From Dama dama (lineage: Eukaryota; Chordata; Mammalia; Artiodactyla; Cervidae): 64,000 nt of DNA. How positions within the stretch are numbered: position 1 is the stretch's first letter; each line of letters begins with the position of its first letter. The stretch is from NCBI RefSeq assembly GCF_033118175.1, contig NC_083693.1, positions 27,971,981 through 28,035,980 on the forward strand, in the 5' to 3' direction. The notes under the pieces are model-generated. The model made no database searches and was not told the origin of the DNA. It was given only the letters and a program-made list of their open reading frames with translations. This document shows, one piece after another, positions 10,867-21,980 of the stretch. Both the position numbers and the translations under genes were made by a program.

Positions 10867-11045
10867 GTGGTTCTCATCCGGGGACAATTTGCTTTTGTGC
10901 ATGTCACAATGTGGGAGGTGGGTAATGGGGGGAGTACCACCAGGGGATGCTGCTAAACATCTTCTAACACACAGGACAGCCACCCAAAACAACAAAAAGA
11001 GTACCTGCTCCAACATATCAGTAGCGTCAAGGTTAAGAACCCCGG
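10867..11045. mobile_element. hAT-Charlie-type MITE
   Basis: It begins cagtggttctcatccgggga and ends with ggttaagaaccccgg, which form inverted terminal repeats. The interior phrases gtcacaatgtgggagg, ggggatgctgctaaacatct and acacacaggacagcc are typical of an abundant non-autonomous hAT family. Confidence 0.8.
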
Positions 11046-11075
11046 ACTATGGCGGTGTCTTTATATTTTATTCTG

Positions 11076-11210
11076 CATGCTGGGCGCGTGTTAAGTTGCT
11101 TCAGTCACGTCCGACTCTTTGCAACCCTACGGACTGTAGCCTGCCAGGTTCCTCTGTCAGTGGGTTGCCATGCCCTCCTCCAGATCTTCCCCAACGTAGG
11201 GATCAAACCC
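11076..11210 (-). mobile_element. Bov-tA SINE, internally shortened, perfect 11-bp TSD
   Basis: The reversed BovB tail (agttgcttcagtcacgtccg) is followed by an abbreviated box-B region, and the head is missing. attttattctg occurs at 11065-11075 and 11211-11221, so the truncated copy is a genuine insertion. Confidence 0.9.
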
Positions 11211-11221
11211 ATTTTATTCTG

Positions 11222-12955
11222 AGTGAGATGCAAACACAAGCAGCTCACTCACCATTTCTGCCTTAGTTCAGAACCATCATCCTTCCTCCATCCGTCACAT
11301 CTAATTCCAACATGTGGTCAACCCTTCCAAAGGCGAGTCTTGCTGCCTATTACACCATTCACATTGTCACCCTGGGCTTTGGGGTTTGATGTTGGGTACC
11401 ATTTTCTATGGCAGGACCCTGATTATTTCCGCTTCAGCCTATAGATGCTCTAACCCTGGGGCTGCCATCCTGTAACATGGTCTCACTGGGCTCGTTCCAT
11501 TTCCACAAACTCAAATTCAACTACGCCTGCTTGCACCCTTGGTCTCCTGCCTTCACCTCGTACTCAGTTTGATGTGTGGACACAACACTAAGACCACTGC
11601 TCTCCAAGTCTCTCACCAGAACCCCATCCTCCCACCTCTCATCCTTCCACCCTACAACTCAGGTGGGCACAAACACAGGTGGTCTGAGTGCAAGGAAGAA
11701 GGTTGGGTGAGTGGGTGTCACCAACTTACTCCACATTAGACAGAACCTGGCTCAAGGTATTGACCCGGGATACTCCTGCACCCAAAAGCTCTAAGTCATT
11801 TCCAGTATCTTATTAAGGAGTCATGATGTCAAAGATGTTGAGACATCCCATCTTCCTGATTCCTTCTGTACAGGATGCTCAATGGAGAATCTTAGGGTAT
11901 CAACTTACTGTCCACTGGCCAACTTCTCGGAGGTTATAGAAAATGCCAATTGATGGACTTGGACTTTCTAAACCAGAAGTGACAACAAGCTGCCTCCAAT
12001 AAATTGATGCTAGCTGCCTGGAGCAATGTGTTGGGAAGAATTCTGAGGAAGTGGGGCAGTGGGGAACCAAGAAGGGTCCTCAGGGAGGGGGTACTGGGGA
12101 CTCTCAGTCATTCCTGCCTCCATTCTGGAACATGCTTCGGCTCTGATTCCACACCCTCATTCCTATTCCAACTAGGCAGCTGGTCCTACATCTCTTCTCT
12201 TATAAAAATTCTAGGGCCTTAACTATTTGAGGCCAAGGTTTAGGAAGAGAGTCAAGATCAATTAGCAATATTTTCAAATACAAGGAGGTGAGAGGCCCCT
12301 ATGCCAAATGTTTGCTTTTCTTGTATCTAAATAGAAAACAAATTTTCATACATTCCTCATGCTATTGTATTAGTAGGGCAGTGACTACAGTCTATGATTA
12401 GTGTTTGGGTCTTCATGAGAGAACCAGATGGGAGCTGAGATGGATTATATCCTAAATGAAGTTGACAATGCATTCTTGTGGGTTTTCACCCATGGATACA
12501 GACACAAATTCTGTTTGGTGATATAATTGAAAAATAAAGCTGTCTTCAATCTGCAAATTGCAATGGTTCATACATTAGAGAGGCACCAAATCTGTGACTT
12601 TGTTTCCCTGAATGTCAATATGCATATACCTTAGAATATCCCAATAACCAGGGATTTTGAAAGTCCCCAGGGATTGAATCAACCATTTACCCAATGTTTG
12701 AACACACTCTGCAACTCTTCAGCCAAGTTACCCTAAATTTTGTCTCAACAAATCCATATATGAGGACTCATAGCCTTCTGCCCAATGCAGAACCAAAAGC
12801 TCTGGCTGTTTAAACATCTTCCTTAAAGGGAACAAAATCTACAGACCTATGTTTTCCATTCTTCAGCCCCACTTCTTTCACTTGAGGACCCTCAGAACAG
12901 ACCAGTTCTCTTTTGGACATTTCTTCAGCCATGTTAAGACACAATCCTATAGACG
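11222..12955. other. 1.7 kb of unique DNA
   Basis: No repeat, exon or RNA gene could be supported. The first 500 bp is pyrimidine-rich; 12,240-12,950 is AT-rich and may hold a very old repeat I cannot name. The short frames here are unremarkable. Confidence 0.4.
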
Positions 12956-12956
12956 A

Positions 12957-13168
12957 GGGATCAGCAGTCTACAAATCTGGCCCTCCACCTGTTTTCATAA
13001 ATAAAGCTTTACTGAAACACAGTCACACTTATTCATTTATTTATCATCTACGGATGCTTTCACACTTCAACAGCAAAGCTGAGTAGCTATAACAGAAACC
13101 ATAGAGCTTGAAAAATTGAAAATATTTATTATCTGGCCCTATACAAAAAAATTTGCCAGTCCCTGCTG
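12957..13168 (+). mobile_element. hAT-type MITE (agggatcagcagtct family)
   Basis: Terminal text agggatcagcagtctacaaa and, at the other end, atttgccagtccctgct forms inverted repeats. The interior ataaataaagctttactgaa, gctttcacacttcaacagc and tattatctggccct is typical of a common mammalian hAT MITE. Confidence 0.8.
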
Positions 13169-13207
13169 TAGACCATAACTTCTTCAGCGCTGTGATGAAC
13201 CAACCAG

Positions 13208-13350
13208 ATCTTAAGTACGTACTTTTAAATTTTTCTTATTTCTGACCATGCATATGGTATATGGGATCACCCCAATCAGTGATCAAACCTACTCCCCCTG
13301 CAGTGGAAGCACAGTGTCTTAACCAAACCTCTGGACCACCAGGGAAGTCC
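13208..13350 (-). mobile_element. CHR-1 SINE with 12-bp TSD
   Basis: A T-rich tail at the left and the reversed head (ccaccagggaagtcc) at the right define the copy. tgaaccaaccag (13196-13207) and tgaaccaacgag (13351-13362) are the target duplications, 11 of 12 matching. Confidence 0.9.
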
Positions 13351-13365
13351 TGAACCAACGAGCTC

Positions 13366-13775
13366 TTGTTGTTGTTCAGTCACTAAGTCACATCCAACTC
13401 TTTTCGACCCCAGGGTTGCAGCATGTCAGGCTTTCCTGTCCTCCACTACCTCCTGAAGTTCTCTCAATTTCATGTCCACTGAATTGGTGATGCCATCTAA
13501 CCATCTCATCCTCTGTCACCTCCTTCTCCTGCTCTCAATCTTTCCCAGCATCAGGGTCTTCTCATGAGTCGGCTCTTGGCATCAGGTGGCCCAAGTATTG
13601 GAGCTTCAGCTTCAGCAGCTGTCCTTGAAATGAATATTCAGGACTGACTTCGTTTAGGATTGACTGGTTTGATCTCCTTGCTGTCCAAGGGACTCTCAAG
13701 AGTCTCCTCCAGCAACACAATTCAAAAGCATCAATTCTTTGGCACTCAGATCACCATATGGCATGGTCTTGAGTC
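13366..13775 (-). mobile_element. ART2A/BovB 3'-end fragment
   Basis: The BovB terminus is in reverse: ttgttcagtcactaagtcac, gccatctaaccatctcatcc, cccaagtattggagcttcag, tctccttgctgtccaaggga and tcaaaagcatcaattctttg appear in order. It starts three bases after the TSD of the neighbouring CHR-1. Confidence 0.9.
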
Positions 13776-14153
13776 TTTGCACCCTGATCACTTTCCTCTT
13801 AATGGCTCCCATTGATTTACGTTCATTTTTTTTAAAGGGCAATACCAGAACTGTGCGCTTGCAGGGGCTGGATGTCTGAGATGCCTACTGAAGATCCAAG
13901 TAGAGGTGCTGAATAACCAGAAGGCTATGAGACTGAAGCTCAGAGAGGATTATTTTGTTCATTCAGCCCTTCATTTATTCACAGTTGTTTACTGAGTGCC
14001 TACTTCAGTTCAGCAAGTTGCAAGGTATTAAAATGTTTCTGGGCAAAAAAAAATAAACTGGTGCTTGTATTTAGATCAATACTAAACAGCACGGCCTACT
14101 ATCTTAGACTATTAACAGCCATCGCTCCTCCAGCAGCAATATCAGCACACCCT
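13776..14153. other. unique DNA, possible L2/MIR scraps
   Basis: gttgtttactgagtgcctac near 13985 resembles an L2 or MIR end. Nothing else is recognised. Confidence 0.3.
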
Positions 14154-14178
14154 CCACACACACACACACACACACACA
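14154..14178. repeat. (CA)n microsatellite
   Basis: An uninterrupted run of about 12 CA units. Confidence 0.9.
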
Positions 14179-14479
14179 TGTTCACAAACCACAGAAGGAT
14201 AGAGCCTCTGTAGAGGAAATGAGGGGAGAAGAGAAAGAGAAAAGATAGGCAGATATACCCTGAATGGAGGCAGACAGCTCTGTCTTTGAGTTCACTGACT
14301 CCAACCTCCTGTGATACTTAGCTTCACCTCCAAAAAAATAACACCCCGCCCACCCTACTCAAACTCTGCCTCCTCGATCATCTGGTCTGACCACCTTCTC
14401 TAGGAGGACTGACCCAGCAGGCACCACTGTCCGAGGAAGGCATATGGCTTCCTTCTAGGACTGCATCAAGGGAGGATCC

Positions 14480-14830
14480 CTATGGTCTTAGATGACATCC
14501 CTCTTCCCCTCCCCTTTCTATTCTTTTTTCTTTTCCAGCTTAATTATGGCTTCTGACAGAGAGGGCTCAGCTGGTGCAGAAATCTGCACTCCGAACTCAT
14601 TGGCACAAAGGTTCCAGCCAGAGAGACCTGGGGAGACTTTTCTCTTGGACTTTGGCTGGGAGATAGAGACTTTTTAATTAGAAGTTGTTATTAATGGGAA
14701 ATGCTGCAAATTAAAACTAGGCCTCCTCCCTCTCCCTCCTTCCTTCCCCACTATATTTATCTCTGATCTCAATTAGAAAAGTTCAGGGACTCGCTGCTGA
14801 ATAGAATCTGTGGAGATGAAAGCTGCTGGA
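14480..14830. promoter_or_regulatory. candidate conserved non-coding element
   Basis: The block is repeat-free. Several homeodomain-like TAAT cores are visible (agcttaattatgg, tttttaattagaag, ttattaatgg, aaattaaaact, ctcaattagaaa), with a MEF2-like ctatatttat near 14,751. The absence of decayed repeats over 350 bp and the density of AT cores suggest enhancer-type constraint. This is inference. Confidence 0.3.
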
Positions 14831-14965
14831 GACACCCGGAGGAGGGTGAGGATGGCGGGGAGGAGGGTGGAGGTGGAAACTGGAGAGGGAGGGGCGGGGT
14901 GTGCTGGGAACCGCCCGGGCCCTCAGTTCCCACTGGGTCCTGGAACTGGCCCAGGAGTGCCTTGC
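14831..14965 (+). other. G-rich tract
   Basis: Repeated GG and GGG runs (agggtgaggatggcggggag, gagggaggggcggggtg) could form a G-quadruplex on the plus strand. It abuts the enhancer-like block. No gene start is evident. Confidence 0.4.
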
Positions 14966-15109
14966 TCAGCTTCTTCTGTGTGCAAGACTGGTGACACATA
15001 TATCCATTCTTCTGCTAAGAAATAACTAATCACTAACACAGAGATGAGACATCATAGGTAGCTACACTCTGAACAGGACTAGGTTTGGAAAGAGTGGGTG
15101 ACACCTTCA

Positions 15110-15560
15110 CTCTGGTTGGATCTATACATTTTCAAATGAAAAAACGGCTTTATTTTTCCCAACTGCAAAGATAATATATGTTTGTTATTTAAAAAAATCC
15201 ACATATCACAGATAAGGTTAAAGTAGAAATGACTAAAGTAAAAATCATTTGAAATCCCACCATCTAAAAAGATCTACATACACTGTTAATAATTTTGGTG
15301 AACATCCATCCCACTTACTATCCATCTCTGTCTCTCTTTCGCAGTCTTGTATCTTGGGGATCATGCTATATATATCAAATGTCCCGAGGCATGCTTTTCC
15401 TTCAGCAAAATATATTGTGAGGTATCCTTCTAGATCAATCAACATAAATCCATGTCATAATTTTTAATGGCTCCGTGGCATTCCATTATGTGGGTGTATT
15501 ATCATGTATTTAACTCGGCTCATCTTGCTGGTCATTTAGGCTGTTTCTAGGGTCAGTTCT
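15110..15560 (-). mobile_element. old L1 3' region (L1M type)
   Basis: aaatcccaccatctaaaaag, tttttaatggctccgtggca, ttccattatgtgggtgtatt and tcatttaggctgtttctagg are the reverse complement of an L1M ORF2 end and 3'UTR. It is diverged. Confidence 0.65.
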
Positions 15561-15984
15561 CCCAAAGAGTGCTGTGCTTTCCACCCCCCACCACTGGCCC
15601 AGCTGAGCTGGAACAACCTGGCATTGTTCCTTCCCTCTTCCACAACATAGGACTTCCCAGGGTCCAACAGCGCCACCTATAGGCTGGAAGACCCCAGAGC
15701 AATAGCCTTTCCTCAGAGATCTCTGTCAGGAGTTGGGAACTGTGTAGGGCCTCCAGCTCCCAACAATCTCACTAGTGACCTAGAGCCGAGGCAAGCTGCA
15801 TGAACAGAGGATTTAGAACAACAAGCAAACCTCTCCTCATGGGCTAAACCCTTAAGTGAACCTTCAGAGGGACAATAGGCCAAGCTCAGCCCTCTCACTA
15901 CGGTTTGCTGCTATTATGCTATGAACCATGAGATGGTGTTTGAAGTCTGATCACGATAACTCCAGTCCACCAAAGAGAGACAGA
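15561..15984. other. unique DNA, no feature recognised
   Basis: About 420 bp without identifiable repeats or supported coding. Confidence 0.4.
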
Positions 15985-16215
15985 CAGCATGCTCTGGAGC
16001 TGGGTAGTCTGCAAGCAAATCCTGATACCTTCCTGTCCTAACTGTAGGAATGAGGTCAAGTGACTTGACCTCTCTCACACTTCCTTGGTTTGAAACTGGC
16101 GGCAATGATCCCTCTCTTGCAGGTTTGTTTAAGAATTAGAAATAAGGTATTGAGATGCTCACCACGTGATCAGAGCATCTGACTACATTAATTGTTATTA
16201 TTATTAGCATTATGA
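15985..16215 (+). mobile_element. MIR SINE
   Basis: gtcaagtgacttgacctctc and the following at-rich 3' half (attaattgttattattatta) match the MIR order. It is heavily diverged. A BovB fragment follows directly. Confidence 0.55.
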
Positions 16216-16250
16216 AGAACAGCGAAATAACAGCAAAGTATGAAAAACTG

Positions 16251-16550
16251 TCAATCCTAAAGGAAATCAACCCTCACTATTCACTGGAAGGACTGATGTT
16301 GAAGCTGAAGCTCCAATACTTTGGCCACCTGATAACGAAAAGCTGACTTACTAGAAAAGGCCCTGATGCTGGGAAAGATTGAGGGCAGGAGGAGAAGAGG
16401 GTAACAGAGCATGAGATGGTTGAATGGCATCGTCAACTCAATGGACCTGACTTTGAGCAAGCTCTGAGAGATAGTGAAGGACAGGGAAGCTGTCTCCAGT
16501 CCATGGAGTCACAAAGAGCCGTAGGCAACTGAGCGACTGAACACCACCAC
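16251..16550 (+). mobile_element. BovB LINE 3' fragment
   Basis: tcaatcctaaaggaaatcaa, actttggccacctgataac, gatgctgggaaagattgagg and ggcaactgagcgactgaac appear in order, ending at the BovB terminus. Frameshifts and stops are present. Confidence 0.9.
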
Positions 16551-17284
16551 CAGTGAATGACAGGTTTCTCTCCATCTTGCCTCTGCTGGCCTTATAGGGA
16601 ATATGTACAAGACACGGGCTCTGCCCTCAAAGTAGGCACAAATCTATCGAAAGCAACTCTCCCAGGAAGAGAGGCACAGGTGGCTGTGGAGAATCAGGGA
16701 AGGGTTCCTGGAGGAGGTGGCACAGAGGACAGAATAAAAGGAACATGCATCACAATGAAGGGGACTTAAGAATTGGGGTGGGAAGATAGTCAGTCCAAGC
16801 CCCCAGTTCCACACTTAAATGGGAACCCACTCTGCACAGGTCTGTCCTATGTGCCCCATTCCAGGGATGAGTGGAAACCACATCCCGGAGGCAGCTTCCC
16901 TGTGCCAATAACTCAGAATTAGAAAATGTGCATGCTCAGAGTGGAGGAAGCTCTAGCATATGCTTTCTGGACTGTCAGGGTGATGAGCTGCAGGCCTCTG
17001 AGAGGAAAAGGGGTTGTGGAGTTATAGACAGGGTAAGTGGCCAAGTCTGGGTTGGCTTTGGTCATCACTTGTCAAAAGCAAGGACCCATCCAGATGCCAG
17101 AGGACCTCTGGGCTACACAGCCTTGTGCCCCAACATGGTACACACATGGCATCCGTGATCTGTATTTTCCAACCCAGGCTGAGGTCCAAGTGTGTGGCAG
17201 AGGACCGTGGCACATACCTAGGACAGCCAGTGTGGGCTGAGGGCACGGCCATGAATTGGACAGGGGTCCTCTGCTCTCCAGCCC
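16551..17284. other. unique DNA, no feature recognised
   Basis: About 730 bp. Frames of up to 110 codons overlap on both strands (16,871-17,346) with no recognisable product, so they are treated as chance. Confidence 0.4.
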
Positions 17285-17740
17285 ACACCATTGTCCTAGT
17301 TCAGACTCTCACTGCCTCCTCTATACGCTACTATGATGATCTCTAACTGGTCCCAGTGGTCATTCCTCACTCCACACTGAGCCTTTCCCCCACACTACTG
17401 CCAGATGAATCTCTCGCGACTGCTCCCTGGCTCAAAACCTACCCAGAGCTCCTCACTGCCTGCAAAATGAGGTTCAAACTCATCAGCCTGGCATGCAAAA
17501 CCCTCCCTTATCTGACACCAATTCTTTCCCTAGCTCCACCCTCCTCTGCAGACATAGAGAAACGTCTGATATCTCCCATACATGCCCCAGGCTTTCCCCC
17601 CTTCCTGTCTGTGCTCAAGTTATGCCCCTACAACAGTCTCTCTCCTTCAGATCTCCACATGTCCAGATCCTACCCACACTCCAATGTGATGTCTGTGCTG
17701 GTCAACCATTCAGAAGGGAGCCCTCTCTCCTCTGACTTTC
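17285..17740 (+). mobile_element. L2 LINE fragment (ORF2 C-terminal part)
   Basis: gttcagactctcactgcctc, tctctaactggtcccagtgg, ggctcaaaacctacccagag and catcagcctggcatgcaaaa follow the L2 ORF2 order. The 147-codon frame at 17,356-17,799 is mainly this remnant. Confidence 0.65.
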
Positions 17741-17956
17741 ATATGGAAGTCAGCATTTTCGGATCTGTCATAATTATTAGTGATTCCAGAGACTTGTAGA
17801 CTCATCTTGGCAGACAGGGATGAAGGCATTCAACATGTGCCTGCGTGCTGTAACCATGACTACCGGTTGATGAAGGTTCAGGACACACCCTGTGACACTC
17901 ATCACCTGTGTGTCCTCACCGAGGTCACAGTCAAAAGCCTCCGTTTCTTATCTGTG

Positions 17957-18175
17957 CGTGTTCGCTAAGTTGCTTCAGTCATGTCCAGCTCTTTGCAACC
18001 CTATGGACCACAGCCCACCAGGCTTCTCTGTCCGTGGGATTCTCCAGGCAAGAACACTGGTTGCCATGCCCTCCTCCAGGGGATCTTCCAGACCCAGGGA
18101 TCGAACCCAATTGAACCTGCGTCTCTTATGTCTCCTGCACTGGGTTCTTTACCACTAGCACCACCTGGGAAGCCC
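17957..18175 (-). mobile_element. Bov-tA SINE with perfect 13-bp TSD
   Basis: The reversed tail is aagttgcttcagtcatgtcc and the reversed head is gcaccacctgggaagcc. tttcttatctgtg occurs at 17,944-17,956 and 18,176-18,188. Confidence 0.95.
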
Positions 18176-18209
18176 TTTCTTATCTGTGAAAGTCAAAGTG
18201 TTACTCGCT

Positions 18210-18578
18210 CAGTTCAGTTCAGTTGCTCAGTCATGTCTGACTCTTTGTGACCCCAATGGACTGCAGCACACCAGGCTTCCCTGTCAATTACCAACTCCTA
18301 GAGCTTGCGCATGTCCATCGAGTCCATTCATCAAGTCAGTGATGCCATCCAACCATCTCATCCTCTGTTGTCCCCTCTCCTCCTGCCTTCAACATTTCCC
18401 AGCATCAGGGTCTTTTCCAAAGAGTCAGTTCTTCACATCAGGTGGCCAAAGTATTGGAGCTTCAGCTTCAGTATCAGTCCTTCCGATGAATATTCAAGAC
18501 GGATTTCCTTTAGGATTGACAGGTTTGATCTCCCTGCAATCCAAAGGACTCTCAAGAGTCTTGTCCAACACCACATTC
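18210..18578 (-). mobile_element. ART2A/BovB 3'-end fragment with Bov-A scraps at both sides
   Basis: It begins with the ART2A hallmark agttcagttcagttgctcag and continues through gatgccatccaaccatctca to gactctcaagagtcttgtcc. Short Bov-A-like pieces flank it (about 18,189-18,209 and 18,580-18,617), so this is a small composite cluster. Confidence 0.88.
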
Positions 18579-18836
18579 ACTCAGTCGTGTCCAACCCTTT
18601 GCGACCCCATGGAGGATGGGGCAAATAATAATGCCCTCCCAGAGTTATTTGTCAATCCCAAAGCTAACGAGCAGAATCCCACAGTCCAAAACAAACAAAA
18701 CTGGTGATTAAAGGTGCAACCAGCAGAGAGACCTCTAAATGAGGTATGTGGGATAAAACAGAAAGAACCAGAACCGAAATGCAGCTGTCTCTGTTCCCTC
18801 ACCTGGATGTCGGCAAAATTCATTGCCTTCCCAGAG

Positions 18837-19043
18837 TTTTCTTGGTGGCTAAGATGGTAAAGAATCTGCCTGCAATTCAGGAGACCTGAGTTCGATCCTT
18901 GCGTTCGAACTTGAGTCTCCAGGAAGATCTCCTGGAGAAGGGAATGGTGACCCACTCCATTATTGCCTGGAGAACCCATGGACTGAGGAGCCTGACAGGA
19001 TATTTGCCAAGAGTCAGACATTCCTCACTGAGTAACACTTTCA
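18837..19043 (+). mobile_element. Bov-tA SINE
   Basis: The head is tttcttggtggctaagatgg, followed by box B and the tail to gagtaacactttca. The likely TSD is cttcccagag (18,827-18,836) against cttcccaaag (19,044-19,053). Confidence 0.88.
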
Positions 19044-19289
19044 CTTCCCAAAGCCCGTGTTCTGGAAGGTGGGGCAGGGGACCAATGGGAGGCTAGAACC
19101 TTCACTTTACCCCCTTCTGCAGATGCCTGTCCACTTGCCCATCCCTCAGAAAGATGCTGGATCCTCCACTGCTGGAAGCCCTATCCTTGTCGCCCTACCT
19201 ACCCCCCTTTCTCTCCCCACCCAGGGCTGCAGGCCACACCCACCACCTGCGGGGGGACTTAGGCTCCCCAGGCGGCCCGTGGTGCTCAC

Positions 19290-19570
19290 TCTCCCGCCTG
19301 AGCAGCTCAGACTCTGAAATGAGCCCTTGTCTGCTAATCGCTCTCTGCTATCTCTCCCTCCCTGTAGGAATATCACTGCCAGCAATTAGCACAAAGATCC
19401 TTCCCCACTCTAGTTAAGATCCCAAGCTGCAGTTAAATGCTCCCAGATCCCATTTAAATGATTCCAAACGCAATTCATTCTGGCTCATTAAGTAATTCCA
19501 GGGTTGGCTTTCATTACTTTTACCACCTTGGAAATCTCTTTTTTCCAGAAAAGAAAAAAAAAAAAAAGAG
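19290..19570. promoter_or_regulatory. candidate conserved non-coding element
   Basis: The block is repeat-free and homeodomain-rich (tgctaatcgc, cagcaattagcaca, tagttaagat, ctcattaagtaattcc). It includes catttaaatgattccaaacg, with an 8-bp atttaaat palindrome core. It looks enhancer-like, which is inference. Confidence 0.28.
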
Positions 19571-20028
19571 AGGTTGATAAGAGAGAAGGGTCTGATCTGG
19601 GAGAGGGAAGGAGAAGGTTTTCTGTCCTGGTCTCTCCAGCGCCCTGCTCTGCATTTCACTCCCTCCCTCTGGCTGCCACCCCGGCCCCCCCTCCAGCTCG
19701 CTCCCTCTATCCTTTTTCTCTCGGAAATGACTTCACCTGACAGCTATGGATTTAGAGCTTTTTTGCCAATTACTTATGCCCAGTGAGAAAATAGGTTTTT
19801 AATGTCTGTCCTTGTTCCGCCCAGGCTGGCTACCTTACCGTGAAGCGAGCCCACAGCCCTCTCCCCTCAGCAGACTGGGCTCATAGCCCCGGCTGCCCAG
19901 GCTGGGGGCACCTGGGGTTGGGAGGGGCAGAGCCTCAGGTAGGGGGTTGGGGCAGCACCCAGGCTACTGTGCTACCTAGGGTGCACCAGCCCATGGGATC
20001 GGCACCCCTGCACAGCCCAGTTCAACAC
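19571..20028. other. GC-mixed unique DNA
   Basis: A conserved-looking AT patch (ttgccaattacttatgccca, near 19,763) is followed by GC-rich text. Frames of up to 93 codons are unsupported. Confidence 0.3.
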
Positions 20029-20066
20029 TCATTCATTCATTCTTCTTTCATGACTAAGGTTTACTG

Positions 20067-20282
20067 TTGTTGTTTAGCCACTAAGTTGTGTCTGACTCTT
20101 TTACGACCCTGTGGACTGTAGCCTGCCAGGCTCCACTGTCCGTGGGATTCTCCAGGCAAGAACATGGGAGTGGGTTGCCATCTCCTTCTCCAAGGGATCT
20201 TCCCAACCGAGGGATCGAACTTGTGTCTTCTGCATTGGCAGGCAAATTTTTTTTAAACCACTGAGCCACCAGGGAAGCCTGG
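20067..20282 (-). mobile_element. Bov-tA SINE with perfect 11-bp TSD
   Basis: Reversed tail ttgttgtttagccactaagt, reversed head gagccaccagggaagcct. aaggtttactg occurs at 20,056-20,066 and 20,283-20,293. The insertion splits an older MIR/L2-type end. Confidence 0.95.
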
Positions 20283-20293
20283 AAGGTTTACTG

Positions 20294-20510
20294 AGCACTT
20301 GATACATGCCCAGTACCAGGTGAGCATTTTACAGGTATTAATTTGCTAAATCCTTGGAACAACCCCCATGAGATAGATGTTATTATGAAGGTGGTTTTCT
20401 GGAGAGGGAAAATAAACCTCCGGAGAAGCTTAATAAATCACCCCAAATCACACAACTTTAAACACCTAACTTGGGGGCTTGAGCTCAGACACTTCCTAGC
20501 TATGCATGAG
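20294..20510 (-). mobile_element. MIR SINE
   Basis: agcacttgatacatgcccag, catgagatagatgttattat, aaatcacacaactttaaaca and cttgagctcagacacttcc follow the reverse-complement MIR order. Confidence 0.75.
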
Positions 20511-21309
20511 CACTGTGGCGCGTCGCCTTGTGCCTGGCACAGCTGGGGAGGCTTCCCTTGGCACACTGGGGTCCCTGCCATGTCACAGCTCACATTCTAC
20601 TTTGGTATGCTATTTTGCTATAGCATGGAGCATGGTTCATGGGGAGGGTTAGAGATTCACGAGCCCTAAAGCACTGAGGGTGTGACTCAGTAAAGCCACA
20701 GGGAGAAGTGGAAGGGCTTTCAGCACCAAGAGATGGGATCAGAGGTATACACTCTAATTCCTCAGACTCTAATTAATTAATCAGGTGATGTAGGTACAGA
20801 CTGGAGGAAGAGAAGGCCATCTCTGTGTTCCTGGCAGGAGTTTCTGCCAACCTGACCTCAGACAGTGGCAGCCACAGTGAGAAGGAGAGGACAGTCCCTC
20901 GAGACTCCTCCAGGGAGAGGAGGATCGGGAACTGCAAGCACCTGGCCCCTGACTGCATTCACGGGAGGATGGGGGAGGAGGAGGGGAAGGCTGAGGGAGG
21001 AATCCCCATCTCTAGGAGCATTGAGCAAGGTGGGCCACAAAGCCATGGAACCTGAGAGAGCCCGAAAGGATGCTTCCCACTGACCGTGACCTGGTGCTTC
21101 TGGGAGAAGGCTGGCAGGTGGGCCACACCATGTCTGCACTCACAAAGGCGGTACAAAGGGCGGGGCCAGGAAGACGCATCAGGAAGACCTGCTTGCAAGG
21201 GCCTGGACCGCATCACTTTGACAGAGGAAAGCAAAGATTGAACATCTGGTTCTATGCTTATTGATGATGTTGACAGCAATATTGAACAGTTACAGTTATA
21301 CTGAATAGT
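20511..21309. other. unique DNA, no feature recognised
   Basis: About 800 bp. Frames of 93 and 106 codons on the minus strand overlap plus-strand frames, and none is recognisable. Confidence 0.4.
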
Positions 21310-21483
21310 CAGCAGTTACTGACACATACACACCACTATACTGACATGTACACACCACAATATAATTTACAGATATAAATTATATACAATAGGTAATTAA
21401 GAATCTACTGTATAGCACAGGGAGTTCTATTCAGTACTCTGTAATGGTCTATATGGGGAAAGAATCTAAAACAGAGTAGGTAG

Positions 21484-21668
21484 GGGACTTCCCTGGTGGT
21501 CTGATGGTTAAGACTTCACCTTCCTGTGCAAGGGGTGTGGGTCTGATCCCTGGTCAGGGCGCTAAGATCCCATTTGCCTCCAAAAGTCCAAAACATAAAA
21601 CAGATGCGATGTTGTAACAAATTCAATAAAGACTTTTAAAATGGTCCACATCAAAAAATCTTTAAAAG
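21484..21668 (+). mobile_element. CHR-1/CHRL SINE inside the L1 3'UTR
   Basis: The head is ggggacttccctggtggtct, and the long CHR-1 3' part includes ttgtaacaaattcaataaag. Confidence 0.9.
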
Positions 21669-21750
21669 ATGTGTGTATGTATAACTGATTCACTTTGCTA
21701 TACACCTGAAGCTAACACAACATTCATTGTAAATCAACTAACACTATATA

Positions 21751-21945
21751 AGTGTTCGTCGCTCTAACTCTTTGCGACTGTATGGACTGTACTCGCCAGG
21801 CTCCTCTGCCCATGAAGTTTCCCTAGCAAGAATACTGGAGTGGGTAGCCATTCCGTTCGCTAGGAGATCTTCCTGACCGAGGGATGGAACCCGGGTCTTG
21901 TGCATTGCAGGCAGATTCTTTACCGTCTGCGCCACCAGGGAAGCC
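21751..21945 (-). mobile_element. Bov-tA SINE inside the L1 3' end
   Basis: Reversed tail agtgttcgtcgctctaactc, reversed head gcgccaccagggaagccc. It separates the last bases of the L1 from the rest. Confidence 0.93.
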
Positions 21946-21980
21946 CAATTATACTTCAATAAAAATGAATTAAACAAAAC

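Larger units (their letters stand above)
21310..21980 (+). mobile_element. L1 3'UTR split by two SINEs
   Basis: ctgtatagcacagggagttc and tctgtaatggtctatatggg lie left of the first SINE. gtataactgattcactttgc and tacacctgaagctaacacaa lie between the SINEs. ttatacttcaataaaaatga follows the second. Together they form one ordered L1 3' end interrupted at about 21,484 and 21,751. Confidence 0.85.

Noticed and set aside
18186..18707. 173-codon plus frame
   Set aside because: Translation of ART2A/BovB in reverse.
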